The notes under the pieces were generated by a model. It did not search any database. It was not told the origin of the DNA and saw nothing but the letters and a program-made list of their open reading frames with translations. Below are positions 9,207 through 16,973 of a stretch of DNA of 64,000 nucleotides, piece after piece. Source of the DNA: Neomoorella carbonis (lineage in GTDB: Bacteria > Bacillota > DSM-521 > Neomoorellales > Neomoorellaceae); contig NZ_CP136420.1 of NCBI RefSeq assembly GCF_045278715.1, forward strand, positions 434,001-498,000, given 5' to 3'. Position numbers and translations under genes: made by a program. The first letter of the stretch is position 1; each line of letters begins with the position of its first letter.

Positions 9207-9917
9207 CTAAATTAAGCTAAGAAGATTTTTGGTTAGTTGCTCTGGAGCCGAAAAGAAAGGAGAATGGCTTGTTTCCATTTTAATTACACGTTCACAAGGT
9301 AAATTGGTATACATTCTTTCTTGAACTACAGGAAAGATTGCATTATCTTTGGTACAGGTAATATAAACTCTTGGTACCCTCCCAAATCGCGTAGGCGATG
9401 TTTGCACACGGGCATTGAATGGTTCAGGTGCTTGCGGTACAAGTAAAAGTTTCGCTAAAGTTATATCAGAATCAGGACAATCTGCATAAAAAACTTCTTT
9501 TATAGCGTCTTCTTTTACTGAAAAGGGACTGTTTTCATAGGGCATAACGAGATTGGGAAGAACCAGTGTCTGGTCACCCAATACCTGTAGAAGAGTCTCG
9601 CCATTTTGGAGTAGAAATGCAGTAAGATAAACTAATCGTTTAATTTTATCAGGGCGTTCTTCGGCTACCTGGGTAATCACTACGCCTCCCATACTATGCC
9701 CTACTAAGATTACAGGTTCTGTTTCTGCATCTAACACCCGACATACGCAATCAACATAATCGCGAAGTGTTATTTTTTCGGGAGGCGTTTTGTCGCGCCC
9801 ATGAGAAGGAAGATCTACAGCTACTACCTTATGACCATTTCGTTCAATAAGGGGAATTATTTTATACCAACACCACGCACCGTGCCAAGCCCCGTGGACC
9901 AATACAAAAGTACTCAT
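9207..9917 (-). CDS. alpha/beta hydrolase
   Basis: A 236-residue alpha/beta-fold hydrolase of the esterase/hydroxynitrile-lyase-like group. It begins MSTFVLVHGAWHGAWCW (oxyanion-hole HG motif), has the nucleophile elbow GHSMGG, a probable acid in CTKDNAIFP, and a C-terminal catalytic His in ETSHSPFF. A strong AGGAGGG sits 6 bases before the ATG. It stands alone between two long inverted-repeat arms and reads opposite to its neighbours, so it may be cargo of a mobile cassette. The substrate is unknown; small ester or salicylate-ester cleavage is the commonest activity of the subfamily. Confidence 0.88.
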   Translation of the reverse strand: MSTFVLVHGAWHGAWCWYKIIPLIERNGHKVVAVDLPSHGRDKTPPEKITLRDYVDCVCRVLDAETEPVILVGHSMGGVVITQVAEERPDKIKRLVYLTAFLLQNGETLLQVLGDQTLVLPNLVMPYENSPFSVKEDAIKEVFYADCPDSDITLAKLLLVPQAPEPFNARVQTSPTRFGRVPRVYITCTKDNAIFPVVQERMYTNLPCERVIKMETSHSPFFSAPEQLTKNLLSLI

Positions 9918-9955
9918 TTAAACCCTCCTAAAAGATTATACAGAAACAATTCTTT

Positions 9956-10032
9956 AACCCAAGCTTGACGTAAAAATTACCAACCATAGATAATACAAAG
10001 GGTTTAATGCAATCGTAAAGAATGGTTTCGTC
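9956..10032 (-). repeat. right arm of ~77-bp inverted repeat flanking a hydrolase gene
   Basis: Reverse complement of the left arm at 9070-9149 with a few substitutions and small indels. Shared blocks are GACGAAAC, TTTACGAT, TTAAACCCT, ATCTATGGTTGGTAA and TTTTTACG. The two arms enclose about 800 bp containing only the hydrolase gene. Confidence 0.8.
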
Positions 10033-10514
10033 ATTCCAGCTAGTACTCGGGCTTTTTTATATTAGTTTTACCTATTGGGACTTAATTATGCATTCACATT
10101 TCAATAATAGGCATTTCTTCTAATGGTCAGATGGTATGTGAATGCTCAATTTGCCCCGCTACATTGAAAAATATTATCGCTAAAGTTGGATCAGTAAAGC
10201 TATATCATTCCTTTTTTTATGATTCGACAATGGCGAATACAATTCATCATTTTGTAGCTTTAATTCGTTAAAAAATATGGTTTTCCTTCAAAACCATATA
10301 AAATACTGTTCGATAATACCGCATCTTTAATTTTTTGATGAATAACCCTTACCATAAATTGTGGACATCCATACTGTATTAGTACGGTTTGACGAGGGGT
10401 AATCTGCATGTCACCTGTGGTCTGGTAAGTAGAGGCATTTCTGGAGGAAGCGGTAAGACAAACGGATAGTCGGACCTAAAAGCTGACATATAGTGTTCTA
10501 CTACTCTACGAAGA
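10033..10514. other. gene-free AT-rich spacer
   Basis: No convincing coding sequence. It holds a 10-bp inverted repeat GCATTCACAT (10090-10099) with ATGTGAATGC (10136-10145), and the hairpin listed separately at 10269-10299. The long minus-strand frame at 10379-10678 overlaps a non-coding duplicated segment and has no family features, so it is not called. Confidence 0.5.
10269..10299 (-). terminator. intrinsic terminator-like hairpin (minus strand)
   Basis: A perfect 10-bp stem, ATATGGTTTT (10275-10284) with AAAACCATAT (10290-10299), has a 5-base loop. Read on the minus strand the stem is followed by a run of six T. No gene that it would terminate is recognisable upstream on that strand. Confidence 0.5.
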
Positions 10515-10735
10515 GCGTCCAACGTTTGGTATGACCAACAATTTTGCGATAATGTCGAATGAAAAGGATTATGGTACGGGAGGAATACCGAATTTAAGCG
10601 AGAATATATATAAACAGAAATACAAGAACTGTATTCGTCAATATCGAAAGCCTTAATTCTAACAAGGCTATTAGGCAATCATTATACCAGAGATGGCGAA
10701 TAAATTTGGCATAGAATGGAGCTGGCACATAGTGA
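10515..10735 (+). repeat. duplicated IclR-gene upstream segment, copy 1 (decayed)
   Basis: About 217 bp that match 15772-15990, the region immediately before the IclR regulator gene. Shared blocks include AACAATTTTG, GGAATACCGAATTTAA, and GAATGGAGCTGGCACATAGTG, the last ending in the position of the regulator's GTG start. In this copy the frame after the GTG stops within five codons. The similarity ends there, so only the upstream region, not the gene, is present. Confidence 0.8.
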
Positions 10736-10944
10736 TTTCGCGTAGACTGCACATCTAGCAATACCGCTTTTTATAGCTGGCCCAAGCGGCAGATGACAAT
10801 GGAGGGGGTCCTTGAACTTCTGGCAAGAAGCTAGTGAGGAACATCCGGGTGAGAAGCTTTACTAATTTCATTAATTAAAAGTAAGGTGAATATTTTAATC
10901 AACTTTATAATTGAAACCAAGGCAGTATTTGGGAGGCGATCTGT

Positions 10945-11409
10945 GTGCCTAAAGTTTTGTCAGTTGATCCGTCCAGATGTACGGGTTGCCACCGCTGTGA
11001 AATGTGGTGTTCGTTGACCAAATACGACGAGATTAATCCTTTCCGGAGCAATATTTATGTGATACGCCGGGAGCCAGCGGTGGACGTGCCGATGGTTTGC
11101 ATTCAATGCGGCTTGTGCATAGATGTATGTTCTCGCAACGCGCTAAAGCGCGTTAGGAAGACCGGTGCGGTAGTTGTAGATGCTGAACTGTGCACCGGTT
11201 GCGGCATCTGCGTGAAGGTTTGCCCTTACGGTGTGCTCAGGGTTGATGCGGAAACAGGTGTGGCGGCTAAATGCGATTTATGCGGCGGTTCACCGGCATG
11301 TGCAGCCCATTGCCCGCATGAAGCCATCCGGTACGTGGATGCCAGTAAAGCTGCCGCTAAACGCCGTGAAACCTGGGCCGTTGCCCTAGCGGCTAAGAAC
11401 AGAGCTTAA
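10945..11409 (+). CDS. 4Fe-4S ferredoxin-type electron transfer subunit
   Basis: A 154-residue polyferredoxin of the HycB/AOR-partner type. Cysteine clusters are visible as CTGCHRCEMWC, CIQCGLCIDVC, CTGCGICVKVCP and CDLCGGSPACAAHCP, enough for about four 4Fe-4S clusters. A GGGAGG site precedes the GTG start. The aldehyde ferredoxin oxidoreductase follows directly, so this is most likely its electron-accepting subunit, carrying electrons from aldehyde oxidation to the ferredoxin pool or a second flavoprotein. Confidence 0.9.
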   Translation: MPKVLSVDPSRCTGCHRCEMWCSLTKYDEINPFRSNIYVIRREPAVDVPMVCIQCGLCIDVCSRNALKRVRKTGAVVVDAELCTGCGICVKVCPYGVLRVDAETGVAAKCDLCGGSPACAAHCPHEAIRYVDASKAAAKRRETWAVALAAKNRA

Positions 11410-11427
11410 ATGGGAGGTGGCTATGTA

Positions 11428-13308
11428 ATGAGGTACGGATTTGCCGGCCAGTTATTACGAGTTAATCTAACTAATAGCATGTATACGGTCGAAGAACTGG
11501 ATGAAAAAGAGTTACGTAAATACATGGGTTGCTCAGGTTATGCAGCCAAACTCCTTTATCAAGAGATGCCCGGTGGGACGGATCCTTTGTCCCCTGAGGC
11601 AAAAGTCGTGATCGCTACCGGCCCGGTAAGCGGAACCCTTTGTCCCAGCGGCGGTAGCTATGAAGTGTGCTACAAGTCTCCTTTGACCGGGACCTGGAAC
11701 CAGGCGCGGTCAGGGGGTGCATTTGGTCCCAAATTGAAGTATGCCGGATTTGACTTTTTAGTTATTGATGGTAGAGCGGCGGATCCTGTCTATATTTTTA
11801 TCAATGACGGCAAGGTGGAAATCAAACCGGCCAAACATCTCTGGGGCAAGAATGTTGAAGAAACCACAGATATTATAATCCGGGAACTGGATGATCCTGA
11901 GGTCTCTGTAGCTGCCATCGGCCAGGCCGGGGAGAATGGCGTTTTATACTCTGCTTTGATTAATGACAGAGGACGTGCAGCTGCCAGGGGCGGTATCGGG
12001 GCGGTTTTTGGCAGTAAAAATTTAAAAGCGGTCGTGGTAAGAGGCAGCAAAGGCATTAAAGTGGCTAACCCGAAGCAATTTGTAGAGGCCATTGAGAAAG
12101 CGGAGCAGTGGTTAAAGAATTATCTCTTTGCCGCTATTCCCGCCCTCGGTACAGTCAATATGATGGTGCCGAACAGCACCCTGGGAATCCTCCCCACGAA
12201 GAATTTCCAGAAAGCCCATTTTGAAAACGTCGATAAAGTTTCCGGTGAACTGATTAATGAGAAGTATAACATTAAACGGCGGGCCTGCTACGGCTGTAGT
12301 TTTGCCTGCGGCCGCTATACTCATGTAAATGGTGGAAAATTTGCCACGCCTCCCATGGAGGGCCCGGAATACGAAACTGTTGATATGTTGGGTCCCCTTT
12401 GCGGAATCGATGAGGTCGAGGCTATCATCAAAGGTAATTACCTGTGCAATGTGTATGGTTTAGATACGATTAGCGCCGGGATGAGCATTGCTTTTGCCAT
12501 GGAGTGCTACGAAAAGGGTCTCTTGACAGATGAAGACACTGAAGGGCTTCCTTTACGGTGGGGAGATGCCGAGGTCATGTTGAAATTGCTGGAAAAGATC
12601 GCCCATCGGGAAGGAATTGGAGCTTTCCTGGCCCAGGGTGTGAAACGGATGGCTGAGAAATTGGGCCCTGCTGCCGAAGAAGCGGCTATACACGTCAAAG
12701 GTCTTGAATTAGCCGCCCATGAGCCCCGTTCGGAGTCCAAGTCCTTGGCTCTTCAGTATGCCGTTTCCCCACGGGGAGCCTGTCACATGCATCCCAACTG
12801 GGCCAGTGTATGGGACTTTCAAATTGACTGCGGCATGAAAGAATTTGGTTTGCCCTCGTGGCCGGCAGGGCCGCAGGAAGAATCTTTAAAAAGAGGTCTA
12901 GCCTATAGGTATGTCGCCTTACAGGGTGAAATCACCGAAATCCTGGGAGGCTGCATCTTCTATTCTTGGGGCGGAGAGGGCAACTGCATCACACCGCAAC
13001 TTTATGCTGAGATTGTAAGTGCTCTCACCGGATGGAACGTAACGGCCGCAGAACTATTGACAGCAGCAGAACGTTCCTGGAATTTGAAGCGGTGTTTTAA
13101 TGCCCGAGAAGGCTTTACCCGCAAGGAGGACAGGTTGCCTAAACGTATTTATAATGCTATTCCTGACGGCCCCTCCGCTGGCGCACGGGTAGAAAGCCTT
13201 GATTTAATGCTGGATGGATATTATGAAGCCATGGGTTGGGACAAACAAACCGGACTTCCTACTCCTGAAAAGCTGAGGGAGTTAGGTCTGGAATTTGCGA
13301 TCAACTAA
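11428..13308 (+). CDS. aor: aldehyde ferredoxin oxidoreductase family tungstoenzyme
   Basis: A 626-residue AOR-family enzyme, which oxidises aldehydes to acids (or runs in reverse) using a tungsten bis-pterin centre and a 4Fe-4S cluster. The N-terminal domain starts MRYGFAGQLLRVNL. The cluster ligands Cys287-x2-Cys290-x3-Cys294 (ACYGCSFACGR) sit where archaeal AOR has Cys288/291/295; the distal Cys is probably in LGGCIFYSW. I chose the ATG at 11428 because GGGAGGTGG at 11412-11420 is correctly spaced; an in-frame ATG at 11410 would overlap that site. It follows the ferredoxin subunit and precedes a MoaD-like gene, a usual AOR context. Confidence 0.93.
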   Translation: MRYGFAGQLLRVNLTNSMYTVEELDEKELRKYMGCSGYAAKLLYQEMPGGTDPLSPEAKVVIATGPVSGTLCPSGGSYEVCYKSPLTGTWNQARSGGAFGPKLKYAGFDFLVIDGRAADPVYIFINDGKVEIKPAKHLWGKNVEETTDIIIRELDDPEVSVAAIGQAGENGVLYSALINDRGRAAARGGIGAVFGSKNLKAVVVRGSKGIKVANPKQFVEAIEKAEQWLKNYLFAAIPALGTVNMMVPNSTLGILPTKNFQKAHFENVDKVSGELINEKYNIKRRACYGCSFACGRYTHVNGGKFATPPMEGPEYETVDMLGPLCGIDEVEAIIKGNYLCNVYGLDTISAGMSIAFAMECYEKGLLTDEDTEGLPLRWGDAEVMLKLLEKIAHREGIGAFLAQGVKRMAEKLGPAAEEAAIHVKGLELAAHEPRSESKSLALQYAVSPRGACHMHPNWASVWDFQIDCGMKEFGLPSWPAGPQEESLKRGLAYRYVALQGEITEILGGCIFYSWGGEGNCITPQLYAEIVSALTGWNVTAAELLTAAERSWNLKRCFNAREGFTRKEDRLPKRIYNAIPDGPSAGARVESLDLMLDGYYEAMGWDKQTGLPTPEKLRELGLEFAIN

Positions 13309-13332
13309 ATAAAAAATGGCAGCTTTAGTACC

Positions 13333-13370
13333 GCTGTTCATTCCATGGCCCTGCCCGTGGGATGAACAGC
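13333..13370 (+). terminator. 16-bp stem hairpin after the AOR gene
   Basis: GCTGTTCATTCCATGG (13333-13348) pairs over its full length, with a few G-U pairs, with CCGTGGGATGAACAGC (13355-13370) around a 6-base loop. There is no T-run afterwards, so it may stabilise the upstream message or act as an attenuating structure instead of a classical terminator. It lies between the AOR and moaD-like genes. Confidence 0.5.
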
Positions 13371-13473
13371 AATGTTTCCCACGGATAACTAATATTGAAA
13401 TATTGCTACCTATGGTTGAAGGAAGGCATAAAAGAGTAAAGTGTTTAGTTGAAGAAAAGGGGTTTTGATATAA

Positions 13474-13707
13474 ATGCAGGTGACAGTAAGGTTATTAGGT
13501 ATTCTTTCTTTTTCTTACCCTGCATTTAGCAAGTTTCATCCTATTCAACTAAAAGAAGGCGAGACAATTAGAGGGCTGCGAAAACGTTTAGGATTGCCTT
13601 TGAAGGAGGTTTGTTTTGTATCAGTTAATGGAAAAATGGTAGGAGAAGAGTATAAGTTGGTTGAGGGAGATGAGGTTATTTTCTTCCCCGCGGTCAGCGG
13701 GGGGTAA
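13474..13707 (+). CDS. MoaD/ThiS-family sulfur carrier
   Basis: A 77-residue ubiquitin-like protein with the VSVNGKMVGEEYKLVEGDEVIFFPAVSGG pattern of the MoaD/ThiS family and the essential C-terminal Gly-Gly. MoaD-type carriers are adenylated and thiocarboxylated, then donate sulfur to form the pterin dithiolene. Its place after the tungsten AOR gene points to tungstopterin cofactor supply for that enzyme. The ATG start lies a little over 20 bases after the purine-rich GAAGAAAAGGGG. Confidence 0.87.
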   Translation: MQVTVRLLGILSFSYPAFSKFHPIQLKEGETIRGLRKRLGLPLKEVCFVSVNGKMVGEEYKLVEGDEVIFFPAVSGG

Positions 13708-13802
13708 GAGATTGTGAAGAATTTCATTAAATCAAAGAGCAGATATGTTTTTCTTATAGTTGTGATGTTTCTTTAGCAGCCATTTCTAATTTAAGTTATG
13801 GG

Positions 13803-13836
13803 GCCGGGCACCTCGTTCAGGGGTACTGGCTTTTTT
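13803..13836 (+). terminator. probable intrinsic terminator after the moaD-like gene
   Basis: GCCGG and ACCT pair imperfectly with AGGGGT and CTGGC around a short loop, with an internal mismatch, and the stem is followed by six T. It probably ends the ferredoxin-AOR-moaD transcript. Confidence 0.5.
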
Positions 13837-13857
13837 GTTGCCTCGAATAGTATACAG

Positions 13858-15749
13858 CCCATCTTCCGCACCCTGTGAGCAACCCAAAAATAATTTTTAC
13901 AGGGTGCAGAAGGAAATAAAAGTAGAGAGAATCTTCTAACCAGGAATTTCTAATTGAGTATCGAATCATTCCTCTAAGAGAATTCTGGAGGAATGTTCGA
14001 TGCCTGTAGCCATCGATAATATGCGCTTCTTCCGGGCCGGTCCCGCAGCCCTTATCGCCAGGTTATGTGACGTTCTGAAGATAGCAGAAATCATTGATGC
14101 CGTAGTCGAATGGGACCCGGTCCAGTGCCATCTTTCCCCGGGAAATCGGGTTAAGGCGCTGATCATTAATCTCCTGGTAGACCGAGAGGCCCTCTATCAT
14201 GTGGAGCGCTTTTATGAGAACCAGGACCTGGAGGTTTTGTTTGGAGCTGAGCAACAGGTCCGGCCTAGAGATTTTAACGATGATGCCCTGGGCCGGGCCC
14301 TGGATAAACTCTTCGCCAGCGGCCAGCTGAAGAAGTTGTTCTCCAGCATTGCTTTAACTGCCGCCGCTACCCACAACGTGCCCATTACAGGCATCCATGT
14401 GGATACCACCTCCATTTCCGTACAGGGCGCCTATGAGGGCGAAGGAGATTTAGATATAACTTTCGGTTTTAGCAAGGATCATCGTCCTGACCTCAAGCAG
14501 TTTCTCATCGGCTTGACCGTAAACAAAGATGGGTTACCCATTTTGGGTCAAAGTCTGGGCGGCAATACCAGTGATAAATCCTGGTACCCTGAGGTTATTG
14601 AAGAATTGGTCCAAACATTGAGCCCGGCAAAGCTTAAAGAGGTCATTTTCGTGGCGGACTGCGCCCTGGTAACTAAGGATAACCTGGCTCTTTTGATGCA
14701 GGAGGAAGATAACAAACCCGCCCTCCAGTTTATCTCCCTGTTACCGGAGAACTTCGGCCTTAACGAAGAGATTAAGGCCGAAGCCTTCCGAACCGGCACC
14801 TGGCAGGAGATCGGAAAACTGAGTTCAAAGAAAGATGCTGCCTACTATAAAAGCCAGAGCTTTGTCCGGGAAATAGGCGGCCATGACTTTCGTTTAATCG
14901 TGGTCCACTCCACAACCCTGGATAAACGCAAAGAGAATAGTCTCTTGAAAAAGTGGGCCAAGCAAAGAGAAGTTCTGGAAAAGGCCGCCCAAGCTCTTTC
15001 CCGGCGCCCTTTCGCCTGTGAGGCCGACGCCAAAAAAGCCATAGAACTCTTCTTGAGGGAATACCGCCACCAACCTTTCATCCTAAAGGGCACAGTTGAT
15101 GAAGAAATAGCGAGCAGCTACGTCCGACGTGGGCGGCCCAAAAAAGGAGAGCAGCCCCAGAACACAGTCGTTTACCATGCCCATATTAGAATAGAGGAAG
15201 ACCGGGAAGCAATGGCCCATGAAAAAGACCTGGCTTCCACCTTTGTCCTCATTACCAATCTCATGGATACCAAAGCTTACCCCGACCGGGCGGTGCTCAA
15301 GGAGTATAAGGAACAGAACGCTGTTGAGAGGCAGTTCCGTTTCTTAAAACAGCCGGTCCTCCTGGGGTCCATCTTCCTTAAGAACAAGAACCGGGTAGAA
15401 GCCATGTCGTTTGTTTTCCAGCTAGCCCTTCTGGTGGCAGCTTACCTGGAGTATCGGGTAAGAAAAAATCTGGAGCAAGAGGAGTCCCCCTTAATCCTGC
15501 CGGGGAAACGTAAGAGTACTAACCCTACAGCACGGGCACTCCTGGAGATGTTTGATTATCTCCTGGTAGTTAAACAGGGTTCGGACCGGGCGTTAATCAA
15601 CTATCACGGGTCGGAGGTGATTAGAGCCCTTGAACTTGCTGGTTTCGGCAAGGAAATTTACCTTTTCCCACCCCGCGGTGGTGGGTAGGAGTATTTTTTA
15701 GTGCTCCAAGTAAACATTGGTAATTATATCCAAAGGTGCGGAATGTGGG
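13858..15749 (+). mobile_element. IS1634-type insertion sequence with 6-bp target duplication
   Basis: The ends are inverted repeats: CCCATCTTCCGCACC at 13858 and, reverse-complemented, CCCACATTCCGCACC ending at 15749. The hexamer ATACAG occurs immediately outside both ends (13852-13857 and 15750-15755), a clean target-site duplication. The element is 1,892 bp with one transposase gene and appears intact. Inside the left end an inverted repeat GCACCCTGT/ACAGGGTGC (13869-13916) could form a hairpin before the transposase gene. Confidence 0.9.
14000..15688 (+). CDS. IS1634-family transposase
   Basis: A 562-residue DDE transposase of the IS4 superfamily, IS1634 group, with the N-terminal DUF4277-like region (MPVAIDNMRFFRAGP). 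Candidate catalytic residues are the Asp in GIHVDTTSIS, the Asp in VIFVADCAL, and the Glu in NAVERQFRFLKQP. TGGAGGAA precedes the ATG. The frame is uninterrupted, so the element may be active. Confidence 0.93.
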   Translation: MPVAIDNMRFFRAGPAALIARLCDVLKIAEIIDAVVEWDPVQCHLSPGNRVKALIINLLVDREALYHVERFYENQDLEVLFGAEQQVRPRDFNDDALGRALDKLFASGQLKKLFSSIALTAAATHNVPITGIHVDTTSISVQGAYEGEGDLDITFGFSKDHRPDLKQFLIGLTVNKDGLPILGQSLGGNTSDKSWYPEVIEELVQTLSPAKLKEVIFVADCALVTKDNLALLMQEEDNKPALQFISLLPENFGLNEEIKAEAFRTGTWQEIGKLSSKKDAAYYKSQSFVREIGGHDFRLIVVHSTTLDKRKENSLLKKWAKQREVLEKAAQALSRRPFACEADAKKAIELFLREYRHQPFILKGTVDEEIASSYVRRGRPKKGEQPQNTVVYHAHIRIEEDREAMAHEKDLASTFVLITNLMDTKAYPDRAVLKEYKEQNAVERQFRFLKQPVLLGSIFLKNKNRVEAMSFVFQLALLVAAYLEYRVRKNLEQEESPLILPGKRKSTNPTARALLEMFDYLLVVKQGSDRALINYHGSEVIRALELAGFGKEIYLFPPRGGG

Positions 15750-15990
15750 ATACAGGGGGCGGTCAGGAAGCGCGTCCGATGTTTGGTATAACCAACAATT
15801 TTGTGATAATGTCGAACGAAAAAATTCTGTTACTGCAGGAATACCGAATTTAAATGGAGAATATCACCTCCTAGGAAAAAGAGAACATTGTTCGTTAATA
15901 TTGAAAGTGAAAGTTACAATTCTAACAAAGATAGCAGGCGATCATTATGCCCGAGATGGCTAATAATCCGTAGAATGGAGCTGGCACATA
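15750..15990 (+). promoter_or_regulatory. IclR-gene upstream region (copy 2 of duplicated segment, 15772-15990)
   Basis: Starts with the ATACAG target duplication of the IS and continues into the ~219-bp segment that is repeated at 10515-10735. It ends at the GTG of the IclR gene and so contains that gene's promoter and ribosome site. I see no confident -35/-10 pair. A 75-codon open frame here is disrupted in the other copy and is not called as a gene. Confidence 0.6.
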
Positions 15991-16800
15991 GTGAGATCAC
16001 GTGGTGCTGGTGGAACGGGGCAGATTCGTTCAGTAGCCAAGGCATTAAAAATCCTTGACTTGCTGGCAACTACTCAGAAAGAAATGTCCTTGGCGGAGAT
16101 AGCGCAAAAGATGGACCTACCCATGAACACACTCCACGGCTTACTGTCAACTATGGGCGATTTTGGCTATATTGAGCAGTCGGCCTTTGACGGCCGTTAC
16201 CGGCTGGGGGTTCGCCTGTTTGAGATCCGCAACGCCGTGGCCAACAACTGGGACGTCCGCCGGGTGGCCGCCCCTTATATCCAGCACCTGGTAGAAGAGC
16301 TGGAAGAGACGGTGCACTTGGTTATCTTGGATAAGGGGGAGGTGTTATATATCGATAAACGGGAGAGCCGTCAATCCCTGCGTATCGTTTCCCAGGTGGG
16401 CATGCGCCTGCCGGCCCACTGTACTGGTGTCGGCAAGGTGCTCCTGGCTTATCTTCACCCCAGCGAAGTAAAGCGCATCATCGCCCTTAAGGGATTGCCT
16501 CGCTACACCAAGAATACCATTACCAACCCGCACCGGCTGGAAGCGGAACTGGAAAAGATCCGTTCCCAGGGGTATGCCATCGATAATGAAGAGATCATGG
16601 ACAGTCTTCGCTGCGTGGCGGCACCCCTGCGGGAATACAATGGCAAGGTTTGCGCGGCCATCAGCGTCTCCGGCCCGGCAGCCCGGATGGACGGAGAGAG
16701 GCTGCAGCTGGTCATAGATAGTATTACTCGGACGGCAGCCGAGGTTTCGGCCGGACTGGGTTACCGACCCGTCGTGGGGAGTGATGCCAATAGGGCTTAG
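15991..16800 (+). CDS. IclR family transcriptional regulator
   Basis: A 269-residue IclR-type regulator. The N-terminal winged helix-turn-helix (RSVAKALKILDLLAT, then SLAEIAQKMDLPMNTLHGLLSTM) is followed by the IclR effector-binding domain (GVGKVLLAYL, ITNPHRLEAELEKIRSQGYAIDNEE, CVAAPLREYNGKVCAAISVSGPA). Proteins of this family sense small organic acids and aromatic metabolites. It is followed on the same strand by an OYE-type reductase, the most likely target. GTG start after GGAG. Confidence 0.93.
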   Translation: MRSRGAGGTGQIRSVAKALKILDLLATTQKEMSLAEIAQKMDLPMNTLHGLLSTMGDFGYIEQSAFDGRYRLGVRLFEIRNAVANNWDVRRVAAPYIQHLVEELEETVHLVILDKGEVLYIDKRESRQSLRIVSQVGMRLPAHCTGVGKVLLAYLHPSEVKRIIALKGLPRYTKNTITNPHRLEAELEKIRSQGYAIDNEEIMDSLRCVAAPLREYNGKVCAAISVSGPAARMDGERLQLVIDSITRTAAEVSAGLGYRPVVGSDANRA

Positions 16801-16973
16801 GTAGTTCCACTTTACCTTCCCGGTAGGGTTCACAAGAGTATTGTACCTCTTTGCGACAGTCCTTGAGGATTAACAAATGGATTTCACCCTGGGTATTATG
16901 TCTGAATTAATTTTATGTATAATGACAGGAGTCCAGCGCTAATTTTCCAGAAACCAAATGGAGGTAGGATTAC

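Noticed and set aside
10379..10678. 99-codon minus-strand frame
   Set aside because: It overlaps the duplicated non-coding upstream segment, and the corresponding frame is not conserved in the other copy.
15736..15963. 75-codon plus-strand frame before the IclR gene
   Set aside because: The homologous stretch at 10515-10735 has stops in the same frame, so the conserved element is not protein-coding there.
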